A stretch of DNA of 40,836 nt from Gammaproteobacteria bacterium (GTDB taxonomy: Bacteria > Pseudomonadota > Gammaproteobacteria > JAIEPX01), in assembly GCA_019748175.1 (NCBI GenBank), contig JAIEPX010000028.1, positions 1 to 40,836 on the forward strand. Reading direction: 5' to 3'. The notes under the pieces are model-generated. The model was not told the origin of the DNA, searched no databases, and saw nothing but the letters and a program-made list of their open reading frames with translations. Positions 33,752 to 40,836 of this stretch are shown here, one piece after another. How positions within the stretch are numbered: position 1 is the stretch's first letter; each line of letters begins with the position of its first letter. A program made the position numbers and the translations under genes.

Positions 33752-35296
33752 TCATGGCGAAACCCCAGATCTATCGTGAGGACTTTCATGATCTGGATTC
33801 CATTCATCAACATCACCATTACGGGGTGAGATATCACGCGCGCTTGGAGACTGCGTTAAACTTCTTAAATCAAGAGTAAATGAAGTTCTTGGTAGCGGAC
33901 TCTTTAGACTCGCTCGACTATGACTTGCAGCGTTTGATGTTTGCTCTGCCGGATTAATTATTTCTACTACTGGTATATCCTCAGCTTGAAATTGTGGGCT
34001 GGCTGAGTTACTTCTCCTCTTAGAAAAAGTTGGCGTTAATGGAGTACCTGAAGAAGATTTTGAAGTCAATCGAGCGCGTGGCGATGTTTTTTGGCGAGAG
34101 TTCGCTCCTAATTTTGAGCTACCACCTTCATCCGATTTTCCATCAACAAAATTAGATGAGCTTACACCGCTTTTACGTTGTGTTGAGTTGCTACCAGGCA
34201 ACATCACAACATCTTGTCCAAGATCTGCCGATTTAGCACGATTTCGCGTTAGCGCAATAAAATTACGTGTTCTTGTTTTATTTAGGCCACGTGCAGCATT
34301 ACGAACCATAACATTGTCGCAGATATAGTTTAATCCTGTTTTCGCAACAGGTGTTTTCCTGCTATCCAAACCAATGATCAGAGCATTTAGCTCATCCACA
34401 ACTGATTTTAGTGTGGTATAGATACTACGAGTATTATGGTTAATCCTGTGAATTTCTAAACAGGAATTTGCAGGATGCAACTGAATAATTGGTGCTAATC
34501 TGTGAATTGATTGCTCAAGCAATGTCATTAATTTCGCAGGCAACTTAGTTAAGAGACCATTCGCGATGACATCACGAATAAAGTCTATATCTTGAGCTAT
34601 TTTACGTTCATATAAATGCTCTTTTCGAATATTTAATCTCGAATTTTTCCACCAAAGATCAAGGCTATAGAGAGAAGTTGCTATGCCTTCTTTAATTTTT
34701 CTATATTCATCTGTGTCCAAAACCAAGGGCAAAATACGATGTACAAGAGTATCAATAACATCCTGCAAAAAAAGTACCAAATGTAAGTTTTCCTTGATGA
34801 TAGCATCAAGATCAGCTTTGAATTCTTTGATTGCAATGATAGTAAAAGCATTCATATCAGTAAATTGTCGTCGATACTGAAATGTTTGCATCCCATTTTC
34901 AAAAGCTATTATTTCGGGGTGAAAAGAGTAACAAGCAACATTGCTAACCTCATCTATTTTTTTCCACTCACTATTTGATGAGTCCGAGTTATCTTCTAAC
35001 CATGAATCTGAAAAAACAGATTCCCACTGCCCGAGGCTTATATTTTTTGGCCGAACGTTTAATAGTGATTGGCGGAGACCACCAAGATCCATATTAACTG
35101 AATTCGGTGAATCAACGAGTTCATTCATGTCGGTGATTTGCAACAACGATTCTAGCAATAGCAAAATGCCCGATGTTCCCCTGAGTATTTCATCAGAAAA
35201 TTGACGCTCCACTCCTGAATCTCGAGATAAATCAGGATTTCTCTGACTCTCTTCACTAGCGGGTAAAGCTGCGCTGTTCGTTCGAAATAACTTCAT
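33752..35296 (-). CDS. Unknown 514-aa protein with Ser/Pro-rich disordered C-terminus
   Basis: Not recognised. No signal peptide or membrane helix. Residues about 30-320 look helical (for example LRGTSGILLLLESLLQI, LLTKLPAKLMTLLEQSIHRL). Residues about 350-514 are low-complexity, rich in Ser, Arg, Pro and Asn, with repeated S-P and R-S pairs, and probably disordered. The tail ends SPHDRSGVSP. The ribosome-binding site is excellent (AGGAGG, five bases before the ATG), which suggests it is expressed. Monocistronic, convergent with dapE. The architecture, helical body plus polar tail, resembles secreted effector candidates, but this is unproven. Confidence 0.6.
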   Translation of the reverse strand: MKLFRTNSAALPASEESQRNPDLSRDSGVERQFSDEILRGTSGILLLLESLLQITDMNELVDSPNSVNMDLGGLRQSLLNVRPKNISLGQWESVFSDSWLEDNSDSSNSEWKKIDEVSNVACYSFHPEIIAFENGMQTFQYRRQFTDMNAFTIIAIKEFKADLDAIIKENLHLVLFLQDVIDTLVHRILPLVLDTDEYRKIKEGIATSLYSLDLWWKNSRLNIRKEHLYERKIAQDIDFIRDVIANGLLTKLPAKLMTLLEQSIHRLAPIIQLHPANSCLEIHRINHNTRSIYTTLKSVVDELNALIIGLDSRKTPVAKTGLNYICDNVMVRNAARGLNKTRTRNFIALTRNRAKSADLGQDVVMLPGSNSTQRKSGVSSSNFVDGKSDEGGSSKLGANSRQKTSPRARLTSKSSSGTPLTPTFSKRRSNSASPQFQAEDIPVVEIINPAEQTSNAASHSRASLKSPLPRTSFTLDLRSLTQSPSARDISPRNGDVDEWNPDHESPHDRSGVSP

Positions 35297-35477
35297 TTTG
35301 CCTCCTGCATTATATTCGATAAATCACATGATTTACTTGGTTCACACTATTTCACTTAAGGGAAGGTGTACTCTATCTCGAGACTAGACTAACAAAAATC
35401 ATTAATCGATTCTAGCTTAGCTTGACCACAGTGACCTCGCAAGGTAAGCTCAATGAATATATGTTTTTCCGTGTAAT

Positions 35478-35587
35478 GGTGACCTTGCTGGTCCCCTCGC
35501 GACGATGAGCTGTGAACCCCGCCAGGCCCGGAAGGGAGCAACGGTAATAGTCACATTGGGCGCCGGGGTGTGGCTAGTGAGGTTGCC
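35478..35587 (+). ncRNA. ffs: 4.5S RNA of the signal recognition particle
   Basis: About 110 nt. The conserved apical region CCAGGCCCGGAAGGGAGCA (symmetric loop and GGAA tetraloop bound by Ffh) is present at about 35522-35540. Outer helix 35478-35491 pairs with 35574-35587, and inner TGTGA/TCACA pairs flank the loops. Located upstream of dnaX, a common gammaproteobacterial arrangement. Confidence 0.93.
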
Positions 35588-35695
35588 TCCATTTTGAGGA
35601 GAAGGGGTTCGGCTTAGGGTGAACGGGTCAAGTCTTGAATCATGAATTGCCCACTTCCTGGCCCCTCCTACTTTTCTAGAGACTAAGGAACCTCC

Positions 35696-37351
35696 ATGGA
35701 ATACCAAGTACTCGCAAGAAAATGGCGACCAAAAAGCTTTGCTGATATGGTAGGTCAACAACATGTGGTGCAAGCACTTAGCAATGCACTCAAACAAAAT
35801 AGACTGCACCATGCCTATCTATTCACTGGTACACGCGGTGTAGGCAAAACCACTGTCGCAAGAATAATTGCAAAATGTTTAAATTGTGAAACTGCCTTAA
35901 CAGATCAGCCTTGTGAAAAATGTAGTGCTTGCACAGAAATTAACGCAGGACGATTCATCGACCTTATTGAAGTAGATGCTGCATCACGCACTAAAGTCGA
36001 AGATACTCGAGAATTATTGGATAATGTGCAATACGCTCCGACCAAAGGTCGATTCAAAGTTTATATTATCGACGAAGTTCATATGTTGTCTGGGCACAGT
36101 TTTAACGCGGTATTAAAAACATTAGAAGAACCCCCACCACGTGTAAAATTTTTGTTGGCAACCACAGATCCACAAAAAATTCCGATGACAGTACTTTCTC
36201 GTTGTCTGCAATTTCATTTAAAAAATCTCACCATCGAACAAATTGCAACTCAACTGAACTACGTCCTTGAGCAAGAAAAAATTCCTTTTGAGTTACCCGC
36301 ATTACAACAACTGGCCCGCGCAGCTGACGGTAGTATGCGTGATGCGTTGAGTTTACTCGACCAAGCGATTGCACATGGTGATAATCGAGTGAGTCTCGAC
36401 ACGGTTCGTGCAATGCTCGGAACACTCGCACCTACACATTTATACGGCATTATCGAAGCACTCATCAACAACGATGCTCAAGCAGTTTACGATCAAACAC
36501 AAGCCTTGTCTGAATTCGGCGTTGATTTTTCTCACATCATGGAAGAATTGCTGGCACTTTTACATCAAATGGCATTACTCCATGCACTACCTAACTTGAC
36601 GTCTAATTTATTTGCAGACAACGAAATACCTCGTGAATTAGCTAAAAAACTCTCTGCAGAACAATTGCAGCTTTATTACCAAATTGCGATTCTTGGTCGA
36701 CGAGATTTATCGTTAGCCTCCACACCGCGCAGCGGATTTGAAATGACATTATTACGAATGTTAGCCTTTTATCCTGAAAATAGTGCTCCAACGATTAATA
36801 CAATCAAAAAAGACAACAACACACCGATCGAAAAACAAGCATCAAAATCGAATCCAGTTAATTCGCGCACTCAACAAGGAAATTCACCACAAAACGAAAC
36901 TACAAACACTGTCCGTCAAGCAACATCGGACACTCATCGCCCACAAAGCACACACACCAATATTCCTGCAATCAATACCGATAGCTGGGAAACAATTCTG
37001 CCACATTTAAAACTAACAGGCGCAGCTCTTGCCGTCGCACAACACTGCACGTTACTCTCAATCACTGATCACTGTGTGACACTTCAAGTGAGCTCCGGAC
37101 AGTCGCCAATGATCAATGAAAGATTAATCGATCGTTTTCAGGAAGCTCTGTCTCATGCATTGAACATGAAACTTCGCGTTGAAATTAAGATAGGCTCATC
37201 AGAACAGCCTACACCTGCCCAAAAACAAGCCGCAATACAAGAAACTCGACAACAACATGCAGAATCCGCTATTCATCAAGACAAAAACGTACAGGCTATT
37301 TTAAGCACCTTTGGAGCTACAATTTTGCCAGACTCTGTTGAGCCTGCTTAG
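35696..37351 (+). CDS. dnaX: DNA polymerase III subunits tau/gamma
   Basis: Clamp-loader ATPase that also links the polymerases in the holoenzyme. 551 aa. N-terminal motifs: Walker A GTRGVGKTTVARI, zinc module CLNC...CEKC..C (about 64-79), Walker B IDEVHML and sensor/SRC motif LSRCLQFHL. Residues about 365-430 are a polar Asn/Thr/Gln linker, then a C-terminal domain (WETILPHLKLTGAALAVAQHC...). Shorter than E. coli tau (643 aa), mainly in the linker and C-domain. AAGGA precedes the ATG. First protein gene of dnaX-ybaB-recR. Confidence 0.96.
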   Translation: MEYQVLARKWRPKSFADMVGQQHVVQALSNALKQNRLHHAYLFTGTRGVGKTTVARIIAKCLNCETALTDQPCEKCSACTEINAGRFIDLIEVDAASRTKVEDTRELLDNVQYAPTKGRFKVYIIDEVHMLSGHSFNAVLKTLEEPPPRVKFLLATTDPQKIPMTVLSRCLQFHLKNLTIEQIATQLNYVLEQEKIPFELPALQQLARAADGSMRDALSLLDQAIAHGDNRVSLDTVRAMLGTLAPTHLYGIIEALINNDAQAVYDQTQALSEFGVDFSHIMEELLALLHQMALLHALPNLTSNLFADNEIPRELAKKLSAEQLQLYYQIAILGRRDLSLASTPRSGFEMTLLRMLAFYPENSAPTINTIKKDNNTPIEKQASKSNPVNSRTQQGNSPQNETTNTVRQATSDTHRPQSTHTNIPAINTDSWETILPHLKLTGAALAVAQHCTLLSITDHCVTLQVSSGQSPMINERLIDRFQEALSHALNMKLRVEIKIGSSEQPTPAQKQAAIQETRQQHAESAIHQDKNVQAILSTFGATILPDSVEPA

Positions 37352-37473
37352 ACAACTCCATACCCTGTATTGAACTTGACCAAACCTCCTACAACGATAC
37401 ATAATGACCCTAGCGTCGTACGGATGCAAAATTGTTTAACCGATGTTCAGATTAGTAATACGAGGAGATCAAA

Positions 37474-37806
37474 ATGGTAAATCCTAGCGATATGAGTGAC
37501 TTGGTCAAAGTCGCGCAAAAAATGCAAGACAGTTTTAAACGCGTGCAAGAAGAACTAGAAACTGCTCATTACGAAGGCGTATCTGGTGCTGGCATGGTCA
37601 GAATTTCTCAAAATGGTAGACACTACGTTCCCGAAATGGACGGGGTAATGATTACTCAAGAAGCCTACAACTTAGGCCCAACAAAATTGGGTGATTTGAT
37701 TGCCGCTGCATTTAATGCAGGAACCAAACTTGTTGAATCATCCTCACAGCAAAAGATGATGGGTCTTTCTAAAGAGCTTGGTTTGCCTGAAAAAGACAAA
37801 GAATAA
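37474..37806 (+). CDS. ybaB: YbaB/EbfC nucleoid-associated protein
   Basis: 110-aa small DNA-binding dimer of the YbaB/EbfC family. N-terminal helix DLVKVAQKMQDSFKRVQEEL, then the GMVRISQNGRHYVPEMDGVMIT strand region and a C-terminal helix. Length normal. GAGGAG lies six bases before the ATG. Between dnaX and recR, its usual place. Confidence 0.95.
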   Translation: MVNPSDMSDLVKVAQKMQDSFKRVQEELETAHYEGVSGAGMVRISQNGRHYVPEMDGVMITQEAYNLGPTKLGDLIAAAFNAGTKLVESSSQQKMMGLSKELGLPEKDKE

Positions 37807-37824
37807 CACGTAGGATTATTTTTC

Positions 37825-38421
37825 ATGTTCAGCCCGCTGATCAATGAATTAATACAAGCCTTTCGATGTTTACCAGGAATCGGCTTAAAAACAGCCCAAA
37901 GGATGGCGTTTCAAATTTTGGAACGCCAACGTCCTCAAGGATTAGCCCTGGCCAACTCTTTGCAATTAGCAATCGAAAAAGTCGGAAATTGCAAAGCCTG
38001 CAGAACGTTTTGCGAAACAGAATTTTGCGGATTGTGCTCAAATCCTGCTCGACACTCTCACCAGTTATGCATCGTTGAATCACCGGCTGATGTCATTGCC
38101 ATCGAGCAAACAGCAACTTTTCGTGGATACTATTTTGTGCTGATGGGTAGACTCTCACCCATTGATGGAATAGGACCTCAACAAATTGGCATTAATCAAC
38201 TTATCGAGCGACTCGATAATGCACAATTTACTGAAGTTATTTTAGCGACAAATCCAACTATCGAAGGTGAAGCAACGGCCCATTATCTCGCGAATCTTAT
38301 TCGAGAAAAATCCATTGCTTGCACACGATTAGCGCATGGAATTCCTATGGGTGGCGAACTAGAGTACCTCGATGGCAGCACTCTTTCTCGAGCTTTCACT
38401 GCCAGAACAGCCGTTGCTTAA
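37825..38421 (+). CDS. recR: Recombination mediator RecR
   Basis: 198-aa RecFOR-pathway protein. HhH near the N-terminus ([17 protein letters not shown]), zinc finger [16 protein letters not shown] (about 55-70) and Toprim domain ([29 protein letters not shown]). Canonical length. Its last 63 bases overlap the 3' end of the convergent glycosyltransferase gene. Confidence 0.97.
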   Translation: MFSPLINELIQAFRCLPGIGLKTAQRMAFQILERQRPQGLALANSLQLAIEKVGNCKACRTFCETEFCGLCSNPARHSHQLCIVESPADVIAIEQTATFRGYYFVLMGRLSPIDGIGPQQIGINQLIERLDNAQFTEVILATNPTIEGEATAHYLANLIREKSIACTRLAHGIPMGGELEYLDGSTLSRAFTARTAVA

Positions 38422-39381
38422 AGTCTCATTTGATTCTGTGAAATTCACTTCCTTTCGAGTCACTACTAAAGGTCGCTTGCGGACTTGAGAATGAATCGCT
38501 GCAACATATTCCCCGATGACACCCAAAAATAATAGCTGCACACCTCCAAAGAAAAATAATGCAACAATTAACGTTGGAATGCCTCGAACAGTCACCGTAC
38601 CATAATAAATTATATTATAAACCAGAGCAAAAGCTGCAAATAATAAACTCAGGATTGCAATGATGAGCCCACTAAACATACATAATCTCATAGGAAAATT
38701 TGTAAAAGAAATTAACCCATTAAGTCCTTGATCAATTAAATGATAAAAACTATTTTTTGAAAAGCCTTTTCGACGAATCTTCCAAACATAATTAACACCT
38801 ACTGATCGAAATCCACAATTCGCAATCATCCCACGAATGTACGGATAATAATCATCATGCTGTTTTAATGCTTCCACCACTACTTTATCAATTAATTGGA
38901 ACTCTCCAGCATCGAGAGGAATATTAATATCCGCACACCGCGATAATACTCGATAATAAATTTTTCTAATTAAATGCATTAATTTAGATTCTTGGCGATT
39001 CGCTCGCACACCATACACCACTTCATATCCTTGTTCCCACAATTTTACAAATTCGGGAATTAATTCGGGTGGGTCTTGAAGATCTGCAGGTAACATCACA
39101 ACCACAGCATCACCGCGGGCCTTACAAACACCATTAAAAAGTGAACGGAACGGGCCAAAATTTCGAGAATTCACAGTAATTTTGATTCTTGAATCCTGTT
39201 TTGCATTTTGAGTCAAAATATCAACCGTTGAATCAGACGAAGCGTTATCACAAAAAATATGCTCGTAATCGTAGTTAGATAATTTCTCACTAAACAACGC
39301 TTTAACAGCATCGATACAATCCTGCACATTTAATTCCTCGTTAAAACAAGGAGTAATCACACTAATTAATTTCTTAGGCAT
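38359..39381 (-). CDS. GT2 family polyprenyl-phosphate-type glycosyltransferase
   Basis: 340 aa, GtrB/ArnC/DPM1-like. GT-A domain: [12 protein letters not shown] at the N-terminus, DNASSDSTV, and [11 protein letters not shown] with the DxD-like metal site (about 94-104). Two C-terminal membrane helices (about 232-262 and 270-300) followed by VRKRPLVV, typical of enzymes that load a sugar onto undecaprenyl or dolichyl phosphate at the inner membrane. I start at the ATG of MPKKLISV with AAAGGA nine bases upstream; the longer frame runs into the epimerase gene. Overlaps that gene's stop by eight bases. The C-terminal 20 residues are encoded opposite recR. Confidence 0.92.
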   Translation of the reverse strand: MPKKLISVITPCFNEELNVQDCIDAVKALFSEKLSNYDYEHIFCDNASSDSTVDILTQNAKQDSRIKITVNSRNFGPFRSLFNGVCKARGDAVVVMLPADLQDPPELIPEFVKLWEQGYEVVYGVRANRQESKLMHLIRKIYYRVLSRCADINIPLDAGEFQLIDKVVVEALKQHDDYYPYIRGMIANCGFRSVGVNYVWKIRRKGFSKNSFYHLIDQGLNGLISFTNFPMRLCMFSGLIIAILSLLFAAFALVYNIIYYGTVTVRGIPTLIVALFFFGGVQLLFLGVIGEYVAAIHSQVRKRPLVVTRKEVNFTESNETLSNGCSGSESSRKSAAIEVL

Positions 39382-40303
39382 GAGAATAGTTCCTTTTTTG
39401 TGAGCGATGCCAATCAAGTGTAGCAGAAATTCCATCAATAAATTGAGTTGCTGGAGCCCAACCTACAACATCTCGTAATCGATCAACATTAGCTTCAAGA
39501 TCTATAATTCGATTGGATAGAACAGGTAATTCGCCAATTCCTAATGGCAATGTAATATCGATCATATCACGAATAATTTCAATACACTCACGCAGTGGAC
39601 GTGAATTTCCAGATGCTATATTAAAAACACCTTCTGCTAGATCCGATGTTGCCAATAAACTAATTGCCTCAGCTGCATCTTCAACATACAAATAATCCCA
39701 TCGTTGATCTCCTGTACCTAATATCGGACACTCACCAGCGAGCAACTGATCAATGAGGTAAGAAATTAAGGTATCAGGATGATCGGAGGGACCATAAACC
39801 GAGAACACTCGAGCCCAAACGAATCGAATTCTAGCATCTGCCGCGACACGTTCCGCCATTGTATAAGTTGCTAACTTTGCAGCACCATAAAGCGTACTAG
39901 GTTTAGTAGGACTTGCCTCAGAAATAATTTCAGCTGAGGGAGCATATTCTGCTTGGCTTCCTAAGCCAATAAAAGCTTTTACTTCAGATCGAATAGCAGC
40001 CAGTAAAAAATTGAGAGAAAGGTTGATATTGTTAATTTGATCATAAGAATCACGAGCTGATTTTGAAACACCATCCCAACCCAAGTGTAAAACAATATCG
40101 GGGTTAAATTTGCTCAGAACCAATTCTAAATTAATCTGATCCTCAAATTGTACAGGTAATTGTACAACTCGATCGAGACAATCACTGAGTCTATGCGTAT
40201 TCGACAGATTTCTTAATAGAATTCCAACCGTATGATTCTTAGATAATAGTCTTGTAACGTGCGAACCAATAAATCCTGTGCTTCCTGAAATTAAAATTCT
40301 CAT
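39374..40303 (-). CDS. NAD-dependent epimerase/dehydratase (extended SDR)
   Basis: 309-aa nucleotide-sugar-type SDR. Rossmann motif GSTGFIGSHV at the N-terminus, catalytic Tyr-Lys in LYGAAKLA (about 139-146) preceded by LGSQAEYAP, and a substrate-domain segment WDYLYVEDAAEAI. Likely a 4-reductase or epimerase of a nucleotide sugar for a surface polysaccharide. Start overlaps the upstream ThDP-enzyme stop by four bases; downstream it couples to the GT2 gene. The exact substrate cannot be told from sequence. Confidence 0.9.
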   Translation of the reverse strand: MRILISGSTGFIGSHVTRLLSKNHTVGILLRNLSNTHRLSDCLDRVVQLPVQFEDQINLELVLSKFNPDIVLHLGWDGVSKSARDSYDQINNINLSLNFLLAAIRSEVKAFIGLGSQAEYAPSAEIISEASPTKPSTLYGAAKLATYTMAERVAADARIRFVWARVFSVYGPSDHPDTLISYLIDQLLAGECPILGTGDQRWDYLYVEDAAEAISLLATSDLAEGVFNIASGNSRPLRECIEIIRDMIDITLPLGIGELPVLSNRIIDLEANVDRLRDVVGWAPATQFIDGISATLDWHRSQKRNYSHA

Positions 40304-40836
40304 GTACCTTCCATCTCAACCGGTTGAGAAAAGGGTTCCATTTCAGTAATCGGCTTTCCAAAAGCGATTTTTGGATACGCATTAGCTTTAGAGTGGATCA
40401 TGACTTGCAATAACACGGGTTTGTCGGCATCTGAGAATAAAAACTGCATCCCCTCATCAATCTGATTAGTTTCACTAATAGTTTTACTACAGATTCCATA
40501 AGCTTCACCAATTTTTTCAAAATTCGGAGCACTATATCCCCATGCTGTAGACTGATGCCGACTATCAAAATACGAATCTTGAAATTGCCTGATCATACCC
40601 AGAGAATTATTATTTAATATGATTAATTTCAGAGGCAATCGATGATGCACTACCGTTTGTAATTCTTGAATATTGAGTTGAAAGCCACCATCGCCTGCAA
40701 TCACAACTACCGATTTTTTTCCCGCAGCAAAGCATGCACCCATTGCAGCTGGTAGGGCGTATCCCATGGCCCCCATCCCAGCCGAAGTCATAAAGAATTG
40801 ATTTCGCAATAATCTTAATGATTGGGCAGCCCACAT
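40300..40836 (-). CDS. Thiamine-diphosphate enzyme (acetolactate-synthase-like), C-terminal part
   Basis: 178 residues of the C-terminal ThDP-binding domain; the gene runs off the right edge, and the apparent first Met is probably internal (MWAAQ is a normal internal motif). ThDP/Mg motif VVIAGDGGFQLNIQEL...NNNSLGMIRQFQ is intact. Proteins of this type in polysaccharide clusters serve in decarboxylating or branched-sugar chemistry, while IlvB-like enzymes make acetolactate; context with an epimerase and GT2 favours the first, without proof. Confidence 0.9.
   Translation of the reverse strand: MWAAQSLRLLRNQFFMTSAGMGAMGYALPAAMGACFAAGKKSVVVIAGDGGFQLNIQELQTVVHHRLPLKLIILNNNSLGMIRQFQDSYFDSRHQSTAWGYSAPNFEKIGEAYGICSKTISETNQIDEGMQFLFSDADKPVLLQVMIHSKANAYPKIAFGKPITEMEPFSQPVEMEGT

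Noticed and set aside
36799..36810. AAAAAAG in dnaX, the same heptamer as the E. coli tau/gamma frameshift site
   Set aside because: The reading frame splits it as AAA AAA G after ATC, not A AAA AAG, so tandem -1 slippage is not favoured, and no downstream stem is evident. A shift would give a stop about 17 codons on, but the evidence is too thin.

Overview
The window is AT-rich chromosome of a gammaproteobacterium. The gene orders mlaFEDCB-murA diverging from kdsD-lptCAB-hpf-ptsN, tig-clpP-clpX-lon, and ffs-dnaX-ybaB-recR are all gammaproteobacterial. Several large, unrecognised, Ser/Thr- or helix-rich proteins and a eukaryote-style mix of accessory genes between housekeeping blocks suggest a host-associated Legionellales-type lineage (Legionella/Coxiella relatives). 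That placement is inference; there is no rRNA in the window.

Layout. 0.2-4.6 kb: a YdiK-type AI-2E-family permease and two unknown proteins (273 and 649 aa). 4.9-11.1 kb (minus strand): argS, then the complete Mla retrograde phospholipid transporter operon mlaF-E-D-C-B ending in murA. 11.3-17.6 kb (plus strand): kdsD, lptC, lptA, lptB, split by a 3.3 kb accessory insertion between lptC and lptA that carries a DUF2971-like gene, a membrane protein and an AAA/DUF4143 ATPase, and is bounded by a 176-bp direct repeat of the lptC-lptA junction. 17.7-21.9 kb: an accessory island where rpoN would be expected (DUF1761 protein, frameshifted SIR2-like gene, small OB/cold-shock-like protein, two unknown genes, a decayed ORF). 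21.9-23.8 kb: hpf and a compact nitrogen-PTS/HPr regulatory cluster (ptsN, short hprK, EIIA-Man-like, HPr/NPr). 24.1-29.9 kb (minus strand): tig-clpP-clpX-lon preceded by five tRNA genes (Pro, Arg, His, Lys, Leu in transcription order). 30.6-33.7 kb: dapD and dapE, separated by an inverted HAD-family gene. 33.8-35.3 kb: unknown 514-aa protein. 35.5-38.4 kb: 4.5S RNA, dnaX, ybaB, recR. 38.4-40.8 kb: a sugar/polysaccharide cluster (GT2 glycosyltransferase, NAD-dependent epimerase, C-terminal part of a ThDP enzyme), cut by the window edge.

Functional themes: cell-envelope building (Mla, MurA, KdsD, LptCAB, DapD/E, surface sugar genes), proteostasis (trigger factor, ClpXP, Lon), translation (tRNAs, ArgS, HPF, SRP RNA) and DNA repair/replication (DnaX, RecR).

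The most unusual structures are non-coding: (1) a family of three ~140-200 bp dispersed repeats (copies near 1.5, 4.8 and 23.9 kb) with a conserved core and terminal stems whose bases differ between copies but remain paired; (2) the lptC/lptA junction duplication that lets 3.3 kb of cargo sit inside an essential operon with both genes intact; (3) a 23-bp-arm palindrome between tRNA-Pro and dapD that contributes a consensus -35 box in each direction; (4) a hairpin that would bury the hpf ribosome-binding site; (5) a 51-bp palindrome upstream of the AAA ATPase.
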